In this document: positions 9,001 through 16,350 of the stretch, piece by piece
How positions within the stretch are numbered: position 1 is the first letter of the stretch
How the letters are laid out: each line of letters opens with the position of its first letter
DNA from: Orlajensenia stereocauli
GTDB taxonomy: Bacteria > Actinomycetota > Actinomycetes > Actinomycetales > Microbacteriaceae
DNA: 64,000 nt
Assembly: GCF_039548895.1 (NCBI RefSeq)
Contig: NZ_JBCLVG010000001.1
Strand: one strand, 5' to 3'
Made by a program: the position numbers and the translations under genes
The notes under the pieces: generated by a model
Told to the model about the DNA's origin: nothing
Database searches by the model: none
What the model saw: the letters and a program-made list of their open reading frames with translations, nothing else

Positions 9001-9097
9001 AAATCGGATCGGAGGCCGTCGCCTAGCGAAAGGACAGGAAGTGGAGTTCGAAGTCGGATTCAACGCGATGGGCCCGACCGTCTCAGCTTTGCTCTAA
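6059..9097 (+). CDS. SIR2 / STAND-like NTPase / TPR / cold-shock-like protein, candidate anti-phage defence NADase
   Basis: A 1012-residue multidomain protein. Residues 1-270 are a SIR2_2-type fold: GSGLG at 21-25, TTNYD at 106-110, HLHGS at 149-153, then VGYSNEDPNW. The Asn108/His151 pair corresponds to the NADase residues of ThsA-type SIR2 effectors. Residues 355-600 resemble a STAND P-loop module: GSAGYGVST (364-372) in the Walker A position, where the Lys is replaced by Val370, and a Walker B-like VIFVVDN (Asp419). A helical linker follows, then TPR-like repeats at about 660-940. The last 65 residues look like a degenerate cold-shock OB fold (YAFI, KGQEVEFEVGF, GPTVSAL). The start is the ATG at 6059 with GGAG upstream. 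The frame is open from 5843, but that stretch covers the tandem 11-mers and lacks a good start. GC is visibly lower than its neighbours (about 50% over 8041-8100). Being single and alone beside an att site suits a one-gene abortive-infection system resembling Avs5. The activity is inferred. Confidence 0.85.
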   Translation: MDLPLGLAGALETGNVVLFVGSGLGHYMFNAAGDSMPDGAELADRLASKLKLDVTSDTSLAKVAQLAEIRVGRKRLVRAVAELLEGYTPNDDIRWLFSLTWRAIYTTNYDNNIERCYELSADGLQNPVVMSANSQARSWLPTHEVPLVHLHGSLSDASAESILLTQKDYATHREQRSMLFNLFRTEYPDTPILYVGYSNEDPNWLEVTTELRAQFAPGVPPRSYRLAPTTADIDREILEHDGIETIDGTVADLRGAVFARFGDLRVQPGGLDSLRAQVPSQLHDVFDSHPAPLARLLVSWEYVNQADFSVSPNTASFHLGNRPNWGVIGKGINFERDIEGAVLDDIRDFYTSSPTGVRIATVLGSAGYGVSTLLLAVSAWYVRDQASTVLLLRPGADIISGDVEFAAQHLAGPVIFVVDNAADHLQTLVTARQTLRSLQLPGYFLLGERLNEWRRSHSSISTVEFGIDPLSDAEIERLLASLEGASSLGKLAELTPALRTSAIKTRNQQELLVTMREVTEGKSFDAIIEDEFRALGDETASDIYALVCAFSRVRALTRDTLVSDALGLGHATMYRVLADYLEGTTIWETVDYTRGIEALRARHQIIAEIVWDRCIDRVRRERILIGAVKALNLTYGVDAKAFEQFTRDDAAVDSLQSMESKTKFFEEASRKAPGNPFVKQHYARMLRREGKLDLALAQIDSAIVSAPRQRSLHHTRGVILRDLAVGTTSHELARRWLTQSEAAFESAIAMNARDEYGYQSLAELYLDWAQSIGDATESVDYLKKSQETVLRGLSNASILEGLYIVESKIQKVLGDTPARISALRTALEESPSSAIVRFMLGGALRADGQIADAESVLHDGLALHPDDPKLAMSYALVLQDSGRDYGASVAAMRLASLRGSRDPAFVATYGGLLMLDGQFDDAEAVWRGAQQRGFSPVDQKRPFYKPRREGAILTIKGSVETSNATYAFIRTGLLGEVFCPGNRIGGRRLAKGQEVEFEVGFNAMGPTVSALL

Positions 9098-9742
9098 AGG
9101 AACCAGACCGGCTATGCGCCGATAACGCCTCATATGTCCAGAGAACATGAAGCACGCGCCGTGGTTCCCACGGATCGCAACCGGACTCGAACCAAGAACA
9201 AACGATGAGTCCTCTCGCCTTTTTCTGGTCGCACTGGTGGGGCAGAATCCGCGGATTTCCCCGGTTCTTTTCGCATCAGCGTATGACCTACTACGGACAC
9301 GCGCTGATCCGGGGCCTCCGGCAGCCTTATCGGTGCGTTTTGGTCACGTCCATCGGGGAACGCAGGCCAGTTTCCCGTCATCGAGAAAGTCGACCGGGGC
9401 CGCATCAGACCCCCGCTTGCGTCTCGTCGGCGAAAACTTGAGTCTGGACAAGGCACAGGGGCGGTGATCATGATCGAACATGCACGAATCGGACGTGGCT
9501 CGCCAGCTTCTCGATAGCGCCGCATGGGATCAGCAGGCAGCTCACCGAATGCGGCTGGAGGTAGACATCGGCCGAGTTCGAGTCGAGATCCGCCGACTCA
9601 TTCGCAGTCAATCGATCCGAACTTGTACCGAAGTGATAAGCGACATGCTCGCTTTCGTGCGACTGGCCACCGGCCAGCGGAGCGGCCCAACCGGCATGAT
9701 GAACGCGAACTTGACCCCGCGTGAGCCGGGCAGCAGGACCGC
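9098..9742. other. Gene-free stretch of about 645 bp after the SIR2 gene
   Basis: Only short overlapping open frames on both strands, none with a recognisable domain, a convincing ribosome site or coding-type composition. It may be the eroded boundary between two cargo modules. Confidence 0.5.
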
Positions 9743-10600
9743 ATGAGTGCGATCTTCGTGACAGGCGCGACGGGACTGGTCGGTTCTGCCGTGACGAAGC
9801 ATCTGCTCGACCGAGGCGAGACCGTCGTCGGTGCCGTGCGCAGCGACGCGGATGCTGCTCGCCTCCCCGACAGCGCGACAGCACGTCTGTTCGACTTCGC
9901 TGGGACCACCCAGCAACTGGATGCAGCCCTAGACGGGATCGATCGGGTCTTCCTCATGCGACCGCCCGCGATCGAAGATGTGCAGCGCTACCTGTTCCCA
10001 TTCATTGACGCTTGCCTGAACCACGACATTCGACAGATCGTGTTCCTCTCATTGCAGGGGGTCCAAGGCAACCGGAAGACCCCGCACTACGCCGTCGAGC
10101 AGTACCTGAAGTTGACGGATGCCCCGTACACAAGCCTGCGCCCGAACTTCTTCATGCAGAACCTTTCGGGCACGTACGCCGACGAGATCCGCGAGCGCGG
10201 CGAGATCATCGTGCCAGCCGGCCGGGCCTTCACCGCCTTCATCGACGCCCGCGACATCGGCCGCGTCGCAGCCACGGTGCTCACCGAACCCGGACACGAG
10301 CGCAAGGCCTACACGCTCTCAGGCGAACAGTCGCTGCGCTACGCGCGGGTCGCAACGATCATGACCCGCGTCCTGGGCCGGCCGATCCGCTACACCCGGC
10401 CGAGCGAGAACGACTACCTCGCCCTCCTCGCCGACAAGGGCTACCCCGACGACTACATCGCCGTGCAGAAGATGATCTACCGCGTCGTGCGCCTCAACAT
10501 CTCGGCCTTCCCCAACCGGATGATCCGCAAGCTCACCGGGAGACCGGCAACCAGGTTCGAGCAGTTCGTCCAGGACTACAGCGATTCCTGGCACGCGTAG
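9743..10600 (+). CDS. NmrA-like NAD(P)-binding SDR family oxidoreductase
   Basis: A 285-residue atypical short-chain dehydrogenase. The Rossmann motif FVTGATGLVGSAV sits at the N-terminus, followed by VGAVRSDADAARL (cofactor ribose/phosphate region), VFLMRPPAIED, and FLSLQGVQGN in the place of the usual catalytic Ser/Tyr strand. LRPNFFMQNL and FIDARDIGRVAATVL are typical of the NmrA/HSCARG and azoreductase-like subgroup. These proteins reduce quinones or azo compounds, or act as redox sensors. ATG start at 9743. The paired HxlR/TetR regulator often found with such genes is not visible upstream. Confidence 0.85.
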   Translation: MSAIFVTGATGLVGSAVTKHLLDRGETVVGAVRSDADAARLPDSATARLFDFAGTTQQLDAALDGIDRVFLMRPPAIEDVQRYLFPFIDACLNHDIRQIVFLSLQGVQGNRKTPHYAVEQYLKLTDAPYTSLRPNFFMQNLSGTYADEIRERGEIIVPAGRAFTAFIDARDIGRVAATVLTEPGHERKAYTLSGEQSLRYARVATIMTRVLGRPIRYTRPSENDYLALLADKGYPDDYIAVQKMIYRVVRLNISAFPNRMIRKLTGRPATRFEQFVQDYSDSWHA

Positions 10601-10826
10601 CAGTCACGCCGGACCAGCCGCCCGCAAGTATCTGAGCAGACGGGACGAGCTCATGCCCGGGCACGATCCAGGTAGGTCCTCCCTCGATTCCACCGCAAGG
10701 CGCCGCAGCCCCTCGATGCCATTGCCGCCCGGCACCCCGCCAAGGCTGCCTGGCCGGTCTACCTTGATCTCATGACCAACGATCCCGCCCCCTTCAACGG
10801 CTGAGCCGCACCATACCTGGAGCCGC

Positions 10827-11816
10827 GTGCGCACCCACACCATAGTGATCGCTGCCGCCACACTCACCTGTGCGGCGGTAGTCGCTGCGATCATGGCGGC
10901 TTCACTGCTGGGCGATCGCACACCAGCGCCAGTCCAGACGATGGCGGCAACCCGCCCTGCTGAGCCAGTCCCGACCGCCGAGCCCGATCTCGGCAACGAG
11001 GCGGTCACCTCGATGTGGGTCTGGCACAACCCGATCGCCAGTGAGGATGACACGCGGGGCAAGGCGTACGAGCCGGCAAACGCGGAACGGCTGGCCAGCT
11101 TCGCGGAAACCAACGGACTGCACATCGTTCATCTGTCGGCTCCCTGGAAATCTGGCCAGGGATCTTTCGCCGACTGGCTCGACCAGAGCACCCGCGCGCT
11201 GGCCGATGAAGGAATCGAATCGAGCATGCTCGGCGGAGACCCCACGTGGGTGGATCATCCCGACTTCGCCGTGGAATGGATGAAGGACGCGACCGACGCC
11301 CGCGACGTCGCCCAGATCCAGCTCGACGTCGAACCCTGGACGACTCCAGCATGGGAGAGAGACAAGGAGGCGACCATCGTCAAGTGGCTCGCAGTGCTCG
11401 ATGCGGTGAAGACGGAGCTGCCCCCGGGCGTTCGACTCGCCATCGACGCTCCGTGGTGGTTGGTGAACGAAGCCGCGCCGGGCGGTGGCAACACCCTGAT
11501 GGATGCCGTCCTCGATCGCGTCGATCGAGTCGAAATCGTCGCGTTCTCCGACCACGCCGGTGGAGCCGAGGGCATCATCACCCTCGCCACCAGCGCGGTA
11601 GCCGCCGCCGCCAAGGCGAACGTTCCATTCGGAATCGGCGTTGAGACCGATTCACCGTCGGTCGCCGGCGGAGAGCAGTACACCTTCAGTGACGACGGCC
11701 CGACCGTGTTCGAGACCGAGATCAACTCGGTGGAACGGGCATTTGTCGAAGTGCCTGGTTACCAGGGCATCACCGTGCAGCGTTATCAAACCTGGCGCGA
11801 GCTGCACGACCTGTAG
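10827..11816 (+). CDS. Exported TIM-barrel-like protein of unknown function
   Basis: 329 residues from a GTG start with TGGAG upstream. An N-terminal hydrophobic segment (about 5-29) followed by a Pro/Ala/Thr-rich linker indicates a signal peptide or membrane anchor. The remainder alternates helices and strands in the manner of glycoside-hydrolase-like barrels: SMWVWHNPI, HIVHLSAPW, IQLDVEPW, RLAIDAPWW, VEIVAFSDHAGG, FGIGVETD and YQGITVQRY. The acidic residues at strand ends (LDVEPW, GVETD) would suit a hydrolase active site. No named family is recognised. It stands alone upstream of the SipW operon. Confidence 0.65.
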   Translation: MRTHTIVIAAATLTCAAVVAAIMAASLLGDRTPAPVQTMAATRPAEPVPTAEPDLGNEAVTSMWVWHNPIASEDDTRGKAYEPANAERLASFAETNGLHIVHLSAPWKSGQGSFADWLDQSTRALADEGIESSMLGGDPTWVDHPDFAVEWMKDATDARDVAQIQLDVEPWTTPAWERDKEATIVKWLAVLDAVKTELPPGVRLAIDAPWWLVNEAAPGGGNTLMDAVLDRVDRVEIVAFSDHAGGAEGIITLATSAVAAAAKANVPFGIGVETDSPSVAGGEQYTFSDDGPTVFETEINSVERAFVEVPGYQGITVQRYQTWRELHDL

Positions 11817-12084
11817 CGGCGTTGCCCTCGAAGGCTGCGGCGGCGGCCGGCGCAGCGGTTCGTCGTTCATGCCGTCGACGAGAAGGTGTGTCCCTCCGCG
11901 CCGCCGACTACCCCGTGGACGCGTGAACCTCGCGTGATCTGCGTAACGCGGTCGTCCCCTCGCCGAAAAGTTTGCTTGCCCAGATATGACAATTCCTTGA
12001 GTATGGAGAAGGGGGACAAAATTATGCGCTACCTCCCGCGTTTCCGGCACCGCCGCGGTGTGTGCCCGACCAGGAGAGGTACAC

Positions 12085-12672
12085 ATGTCCATCACTCAGA
12101 AGAATGGCAAGCGCCGCACGATTGTCGCGATCGCCCTCGGATCTATCGCCGTGCTCGGCTTCGGCGCCGCACTCACGACCGCAGCCTGGACCGACGACGT
12201 GTGGTTCAGTGCTGAGGCCGACACCGCCAGCATCGACCTCTACGGCGCCGTCGCCGATACCCAGCCCGCACTCGACGTCACGAACTGGGAGGATGCCGAC
12301 ACGGAACCGGACGCGATCACCATCCCGGTCGACTCCTTCGGTGACCTGATGCCCGGTGAGACGCGCTCGGTCCCGATCTGGCTCTGGAACGAGTCGACGA
12401 CGGATCTTTCGGTCTCGCTTCCCTCCCTGAACCTCACCGGCGACCCGGTCTTCGATGGCAACGTGACCGACCCGTCGGCTCCCGCCTCGATCGGCGTGTA
12501 CACGGATGCCGCCGGTACCACTCCGTACACGACGACGACCATTCCCGCGAACGGAACGGTCAACCTCTACGTGGTGGTGAGGACTCCGGAGTGGGTGTCG
12601 CCCGCCGACGATGGCATGCAGGGCGTGGCCTCGGACGGGGTCGCGATCCAGTTCGGCGGCACCACGATCTGA
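12085..12672 (+). CDS. SipW-dependent secreted protein (TasA/camelysin-like)
   Basis: 195 residues with AGGAGAGGT just upstream of the ATG. The leader fits a SipW-type signal: basic RR, hydrophobic IALGSIAVLGFGAALTTAA, then AWTDDVWFSAEADTAS, matching the W-x-D...F-S/T-A-G pattern of TasA and camelysin-like proteins. The mature part is all-beta and Thr/Ser/Pro-rich. It is the first gene of four tightly linked genes whose third encodes the signal peptidase. It is likely an extracellular or surface structural protein, possibly of fibres. No close homologue can be named. Confidence 0.8.
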   Translation: MSITQKNGKRRTIVAIALGSIAVLGFGAALTTAAWTDDVWFSAEADTASIDLYGAVADTQPALDVTNWEDADTEPDAITIPVDSFGDLMPGETRSVPIWLWNESTTDLSVSLPSLNLTGDPVFDGNVTDPSAPASIGVYTDAAGTTPYTTTTIPANGTVNLYVVVRTPEWVSPADDGMQGVASDGVAIQFGGTTI

Positions 12673-12673
12673 C

Positions 12674-13273
12674 GTGACGGCGACAGAGCGGGCGAGACCG
12701 CCCGGGGGCACGGCCCCCGGGCACTTCGCGCGCCGCGCGAGAGGCTTCGCTGGACGCGCCGCCGGCCTGTTCGCAGTACTCATCGGAGGAATCCTTATGT
12801 CGATCGGCTTCGGGACGGCGCCGGCTGGCGCCGCAGAACCGCTCGACTTTTCGGTGACATTCTCAGACCTCGCCCCCGGCGAGACCCGCACGAAAGTCGA
12901 GGCTGTGACCCTCGAGCGCGACTCGACGATTGAGGCGGCAGAGTGGGAGGAACGCACCGGTCTCCTGGCTGACAGCCCGCTCGGCATGACCGCCTGCAGA
13001 GGCGAGGCCTGCGTCGATGCCGCGACCTTCGTCGCGACTGCGATGACGGCCGGGACTATTGAGGTCCGGGTCACGGTGACGGTCGCGGATGATGCACCAC
13101 CCGCGGCGTCCGGAACAGCTCTGGGGCGCCTCACCTTCGTGGCCGCTGACGACGAGCTGGCATCAACGGGCGTCGGCTTCTCACCGTGGGTGATCGGCGG
13201 CGGCGTTCTGGTGATCATCGGTATCCTGCTGGCCCTGACCGCGCGCGGCAGGCCTGCGCGGGGTGCACCATGA
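12674..13273 (+). CDS. LAxTG-anchored surface protein of the SipW operon
   Basis: 199 residues starting at the GTG at 12674, two bases after the stop of the preceding gene. A hydrophobic signal (about 28-50, ending PAGAAE) is followed by a beta-rich ectodomain of about 115 residues with the short pair MTACRGEACVD, possibly a disulfide. The C-terminus is DELASTG, then a hydrophobic span and the basic tail TARGRPARG, a classic sorting signal. LAxTG rather than LPxTG is the motif of actinobacterial class E sortases. No sortase is encoded in the window, so anchoring would need one elsewhere. Confidence 0.75.
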   Translation: MTATERARPPGGTAPGHFARRARGFAGRAAGLFAVLIGGILMSIGFGTAPAGAAEPLDFSVTFSDLAPGETRTKVEAVTLERDSTIEAAEWEERTGLLADSPLGMTACRGEACVDAATFVATAMTAGTIEVRVTVTVADDAPPAASGTALGRLTFVAADDELASTGVGFSPWVIGGGVLVIIGILLALTARGRPARGAP

Positions 13274-13860
13274 GGGCTCTCCGCACTGTCGGTCTCGTGA
13301 TCCTGTACGCGTTCGCCGGCCTGGGCGTTCTGTCCGGGGTGGCATGGGCAGCGCACTCCGCGGGCCTGTTGCATCCGCTGGTCGTCGTCTCCGGGTCGAT
13401 GTCCCCCGGCATCCGCACCGGCGACCTCGTCGTCAGCATTCCGAAGCCGATCGCCGACGTCACCGAGGGAGATGTGATCACACTGTCGAGTCCCGTGACC
13501 CACCGCCTCGTGACGCACCGGGTCATCGCAGTCAGGCAGGATGGCGCCGATGGCTACGCCGTGACGCTTAAGGGCGATGCCAACTCCTCGGCCGACAATG
13601 GCGAGTACCTCGTCGCGGCGAATGCCTCACCGCCCACGCCGTGGTTTATCGTGCCGGGGGCCGGCCGCGCCGTCGAGACCGTGAGTCGTCCTACTGTCGC
13701 GATTCCCCTCGTCATCGCCCTCGCAGCACTGGTCGGCCTCGTGGCTCTTCCGTCGCGCCGCGACGCGGAGGAGGACCAGAAGCAGGACGACGGTCCGGCG
13801 CTCACCCCGGCAGAGCCGGCGGCTGTCGGGACGACAGGCAGCGGCGGTGCACCTCGATGA
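13270..13860 (+). CDS. sipW: Signal peptidase I of the SipW (ER-like, S26B) type
   Basis: 196 residues. It has an N-terminal membrane helix (about 8-30), then VVSGSMSPGIRTGDLVVS with the catalytic Ser in the SMSP box. THRLVTHRVIAV supplies the His that replaces the Lys of bacterial-type enzymes. LKGDANSSAD is box D, followed by a second hydrophobic helix and an acidic tail. The ATG overlaps the previous stop by four bases (ATGA) and its own stop overlaps the next start. It should cleave the WTDD-type leaders of the first and fourth gene products. Confidence 0.88.
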   Translation: MRALRTVGLVILYAFAGLGVLSGVAWAAHSAGLLHPLVVVSGSMSPGIRTGDLVVSIPKPIADVTEGDVITLSSPVTHRLVTHRVIAVRQDGADGYAVTLKGDANSSADNGEYLVAANASPPTPWFIVPGAGRAVETVSRPTVAIPLVIALAALVGLVALPSRRDAEEDQKQDDGPALTPAEPAAVGTTGSGGAPR

Positions 13861-14417
13861 GCCGTCGTCTAACGTTGTTCTCGCTCTCCGCAGTCGCCGC
13901 CACTGCGGTGGCGGTCTTGCTCGGAGCCGGGATCACCACCACCTCCGCGCAATGGACGGATGACGCACGCTTCTCCGCCGGTGCCGACGTCGGGTCATGG
14001 CCGCCCGCGTCGGGGCTCGGGACCTGCGAGCTCCTCGATGCCTCCGGTGCTCCTGTCCCCGGAGCATCGTGCACCGTGAGCTCCATCACCCTGATCGAGC
14101 AGGGCGGGCTGAACGCGGGCCAGCTCCTCCGCGAATACGAAGTCGCCACTGCCACATCGTCGACCGACCCCACCGACCAGGTCTCGTTCCGGGTCGACCT
14201 GTCGGCGCCTGAAGTCATCTACGGTGGCCAGCCGGTCAATCCGAGCTGGAGTTGGAACGACGCCTCGACATCGCCCGAGATCTCGTACACGCCGATCGCC
14301 GGGTACACCTGTGGCTCGCTCCCCCTCGTGAATGGAGTCAGCACGGCAGGAGTCTCGGGTCCGGTGCGAGTCACCGTGCACGACCACCCCGTGGCAGATC
14401 AAACCTGCGCCGGCTAG
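13857..14417 (+). CDS. Second SipW-dependent secreted protein
   Basis: 186 residues with an ATGA overlap with sipW. The leader LFSLSAVAATAVAVLLGAGI followed by SAQWTDDARFSAGADVGSW again shows the SipW-type WTDD...FSAG region. The mature domain is beta-rich and carries four cysteines (GTCELL, ASCTVS, YTCGSLP, DQTCAG), suggesting two disulfides. It closes the operon. Function is probably a secreted structural or adhesive partner of the first gene product; this is inferred from operon structure. Confidence 0.78.
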   Translation: MSRRLTLFSLSAVAATAVAVLLGAGITTTSAQWTDDARFSAGADVGSWPPASGLGTCELLDASGAPVPGASCTVSSITLIEQGGLNAGQLLREYEVATATSSTDPTDQVSFRVDLSAPEVIYGGQPVNPSWSWNDASTSPEISYTPIAGYTCGSLPLVNGVSTAGVSGPVRVTVHDHPVADQTCAG

Positions 14418-14442
14418 CTGCGGCCGCGTCGCCAGCCTTCCC

Positions 14443-15594
14443 TCAGCCCACTGACGGAACGACACCGACGCGCACGTGCCTGCCGGATGCTGCATCCTCA
14501 ATGGCGCGGTCGAGCTCGGAGAGCGGGTAGGTCTCGCCGACGAGATCCGCCAACGGCATCTCCCCCCACGAACGCTCGAGGAACTCAACGGCGCGTCGCA
14601 ACTGACTCAACGTGTAGTTGTGCACACCGGTCAGGGTGACCAGCCCACGCACCATCGACTCCGGGTCGATGGCGACCGATGGCCCGGGCGAGACGCTGCC
14701 GACGAGCACGACGGTGCCGCCGACGCCGATCCGGCTGATGACCGTCTGCAAGGCGGCCGGAGCCCCGGACGCCTCGATGGCGACCAACACCTCGTTGAGG
14801 CCGCGGCGCGCTCGCACGGCCAGCACCTCGTCGAGATGCTCCGGGGCTCCGGGGGCGGTAGTCGGGTCGGCCGCGATCGCGCCGAGCCGACGGGCGAAGG
14901 CTCGGCGGGAAGGGTCGGGATCGGAGACGATGACGTCCGCACCCGCTTCAACGGCCAGGGCTGCTGCCGACAGCCCGACCATGCCGCCGCCTGTGATGAG
15001 CACCAGTGCGCCGTCGAGGTCGTTTGTGATGGATGCCGCGTCGATGGCGGCGACCGCCGTCGCCGTCGCGCAGGAAGCGGCGGCCGCCACGGCTGCCGGC
15101 ATCTCCTCGCTGACGAGGACGATGGGGGTTCCCGCGCGGACGTGCACGTGGGTGGCGAATCCGCCGGTGAGTTCCCAGCCCCGGGTGATGCGCTCGTGGC
15201 CGTACTTGGCGAGGCTGCGGCACTTCTGCGGGATCCCGCGGCTGCAGCGATCGCAGGCTCCGCAGCTCACCGCCAGAGACCAGACCACCCGATCGCCTAC
15301 CGAGAGCGGACTGCCGTCGGCCCGAACCGCGCCGTCCCCGACGGCGACGACACGACCGACCTGCTCATGCCCGAGCACGAGGGGCGTTGGGGCGGGGCGG
15401 TCGCCACGCACGGTATGCACATCGGAGCCGCAGACTGTCGCGAACTCGATCTCGACGAGCGCGTCACCCGGCGCAAGATGCACGTCGGGTGACGCGATGA
15501 GCTGATGCGGACGACCGGGCTCGTTCCACACCATCGCCAGAGGTGATGGTGTCAGGGTGAGGTCCAGCACTGGGGCAGTAAGCAGCGTGGTCAT
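14443..15594 (-). CDS. Zinc-dependent alcohol dehydrogenase of the phosphonate operon (HpnZ-like)
   Basis: 383 residues, medium-chain dehydrogenase. Catalytic zinc residues are seen in TVCGSDVHT and LVLGHEQVGRVV. The structural zinc Cys cluster is CGACDRCSRGIPQKC, and the NAD-binding motif is VLITGGGMVGLSAAA. Last gene of the minus-strand phosphonate operon, six bases after the HAD gene. It belongs with dehydrogenases repeatedly found in phosphonate clusters, where the exact step is not firmly known. A plausible role is removing the acetaldehyde released by the phosphonatase; that is inference. Confidence 0.82.
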   Translation of the reverse strand: MTTLLTAPVLDLTLTPSPLAMVWNEPGRPHQLIASPDVHLAPGDALVEIEFATVCGSDVHTVRGDRPAPTPLVLGHEQVGRVVAVGDGAVRADGSPLSVGDRVVWSLAVSCGACDRCSRGIPQKCRSLAKYGHERITRGWELTGGFATHVHVRAGTPIVLVSEEMPAAVAAAASCATATAVAAIDAASITNDLDGALVLITGGGMVGLSAAALAVEAGADVIVSDPDPSRRAFARRLGAIAADPTTAPGAPEHLDEVLAVRARRGLNEVLVAIEASGAPAALQTVISRIGVGGTVVLVGSVSPGPSVAIDPESMVRGLVTLTGVHNYTLSQLRRAVEFLERSWGEMPLADLVGETYPLSELDRAIEDAASGRHVRVGVVPSVG

Positions 15595-15600
15595 CGTTGC

Positions 15601-16350
15601 CTACTCGCCGCGCAGGCCGAGAAGGGCGGGCAGGTCCCGGATGCTGGCGATCACGGCATCGGCACCGGCATCCGTCAGCGCAGCACGATCGTGCGCGCCC
15701 GTGAGGACGCCCACGACGAGACCCGCGCCGGCGCGCTTGCCCGCTTCGACGTCGCTCCGGGTGTCGCCGACGACGACCATCGCCGCCACACTCGGGGCAC
15801 CCGAGCGGAGGAGAGCCGTCAGCGGAAGATCGGGGTGCGGGCGGCCACGGCCGGCGTCGACGGGCGACAGCGCCACCTCGACGAGGTCCTGCCAGCCGAG
15901 AGCGTCGAGCACGGCGTTCCGGGTGGCGGGTGCGAAGCCCGTGGTGAATGCGACGGATGCTCCGGCGTCACGCAGCTCGCGGATGACGTCGGCGGCGCCG
16001 TCGATCTCGCTGACGCCCTCTCGCGCAACGATCTCGGCGTAGGCGCCCTCGAAGGCGGCGTTGCCTCGTTCGGCTGCCTCTTCGTCACCGTTGGCGAGGT
16101 GGCGGAAGACGTCGATCTTCGACTGGCCCATGGTGTCGCGCACGTACTGCAGCGACGTCTCGAAGTCAGCACCGGCTCCGATGCCGCTGCGCTCGGCCGC
16201 GAGGGCGAAGGCCTGCTCGACGGCGCCGTCGTCACCGACGGTCGTTCCGGCCATGTCGAGCACGATGAGCTCGACATCGGCCCAGGCTCGTCGCGCCTCG
16301 ACGGGTGATCCGGACGAAGCGGAGACGGGGGTGGTTGTTGCGGTGATCAT
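15601..16350 (-). CDS. HAD-family phosphonatase-like hydrolase (phosphonoacetaldehyde hydrolase-like)
   Basis: 249 residues. HAD motif I is LDMAGTTVGDDG with Asp32 as nucleophile and Ala34 in place of the usual second Asp, as in PhnX. The cap carries MGQSKID: Lys78 sits where PhnX has the Schiff-base Lys in its MGxxKID motif. Motif III/IV is VVVGDTRSDVEAG. Predicted reaction: phosphonoacetaldehyde + water to acetaldehyde + phosphate. It overlaps the upstream oxidoreductase by ATGA, with GAAAGGAAC as ribosome site. The family match is strong; the exact substrate is inferred. Confidence 0.85.
   Translation of the reverse strand: MITATTTPVSASSGSPVEARRAWADVELIVLDMAGTTVGDDGAVEQAFALAAERSGIGAGADFETSLQYVRDTMGQSKIDVFRHLANGDEEAAERGNAAFEGAYAEIVAREGVSEIDGAADVIRELRDAGASVAFTTGFAPATRNAVLDALGWQDLVEVALSPVDAGRGRPHPDLPLTALLRSGAPSVAAMVVVGDTRSDVEAGKRAGAGLVVGVLTGAHDRAALTDAGADAVIASIRDLPALLGLRGE

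Noticed and set aside
9147..9525. Small genes between the SIR2 and NmrA genes
   Set aside because: Overlapping frames on both strands without ribosome sites, domains or coding bias.
12024..12215. Short frame starting MRYLPRFRHRR before the first SipW operon gene
   Set aside because: It overlaps a well-supported gene with a strong ribosome site, is Arg-rich out of frame, and has no support as a leader peptide.
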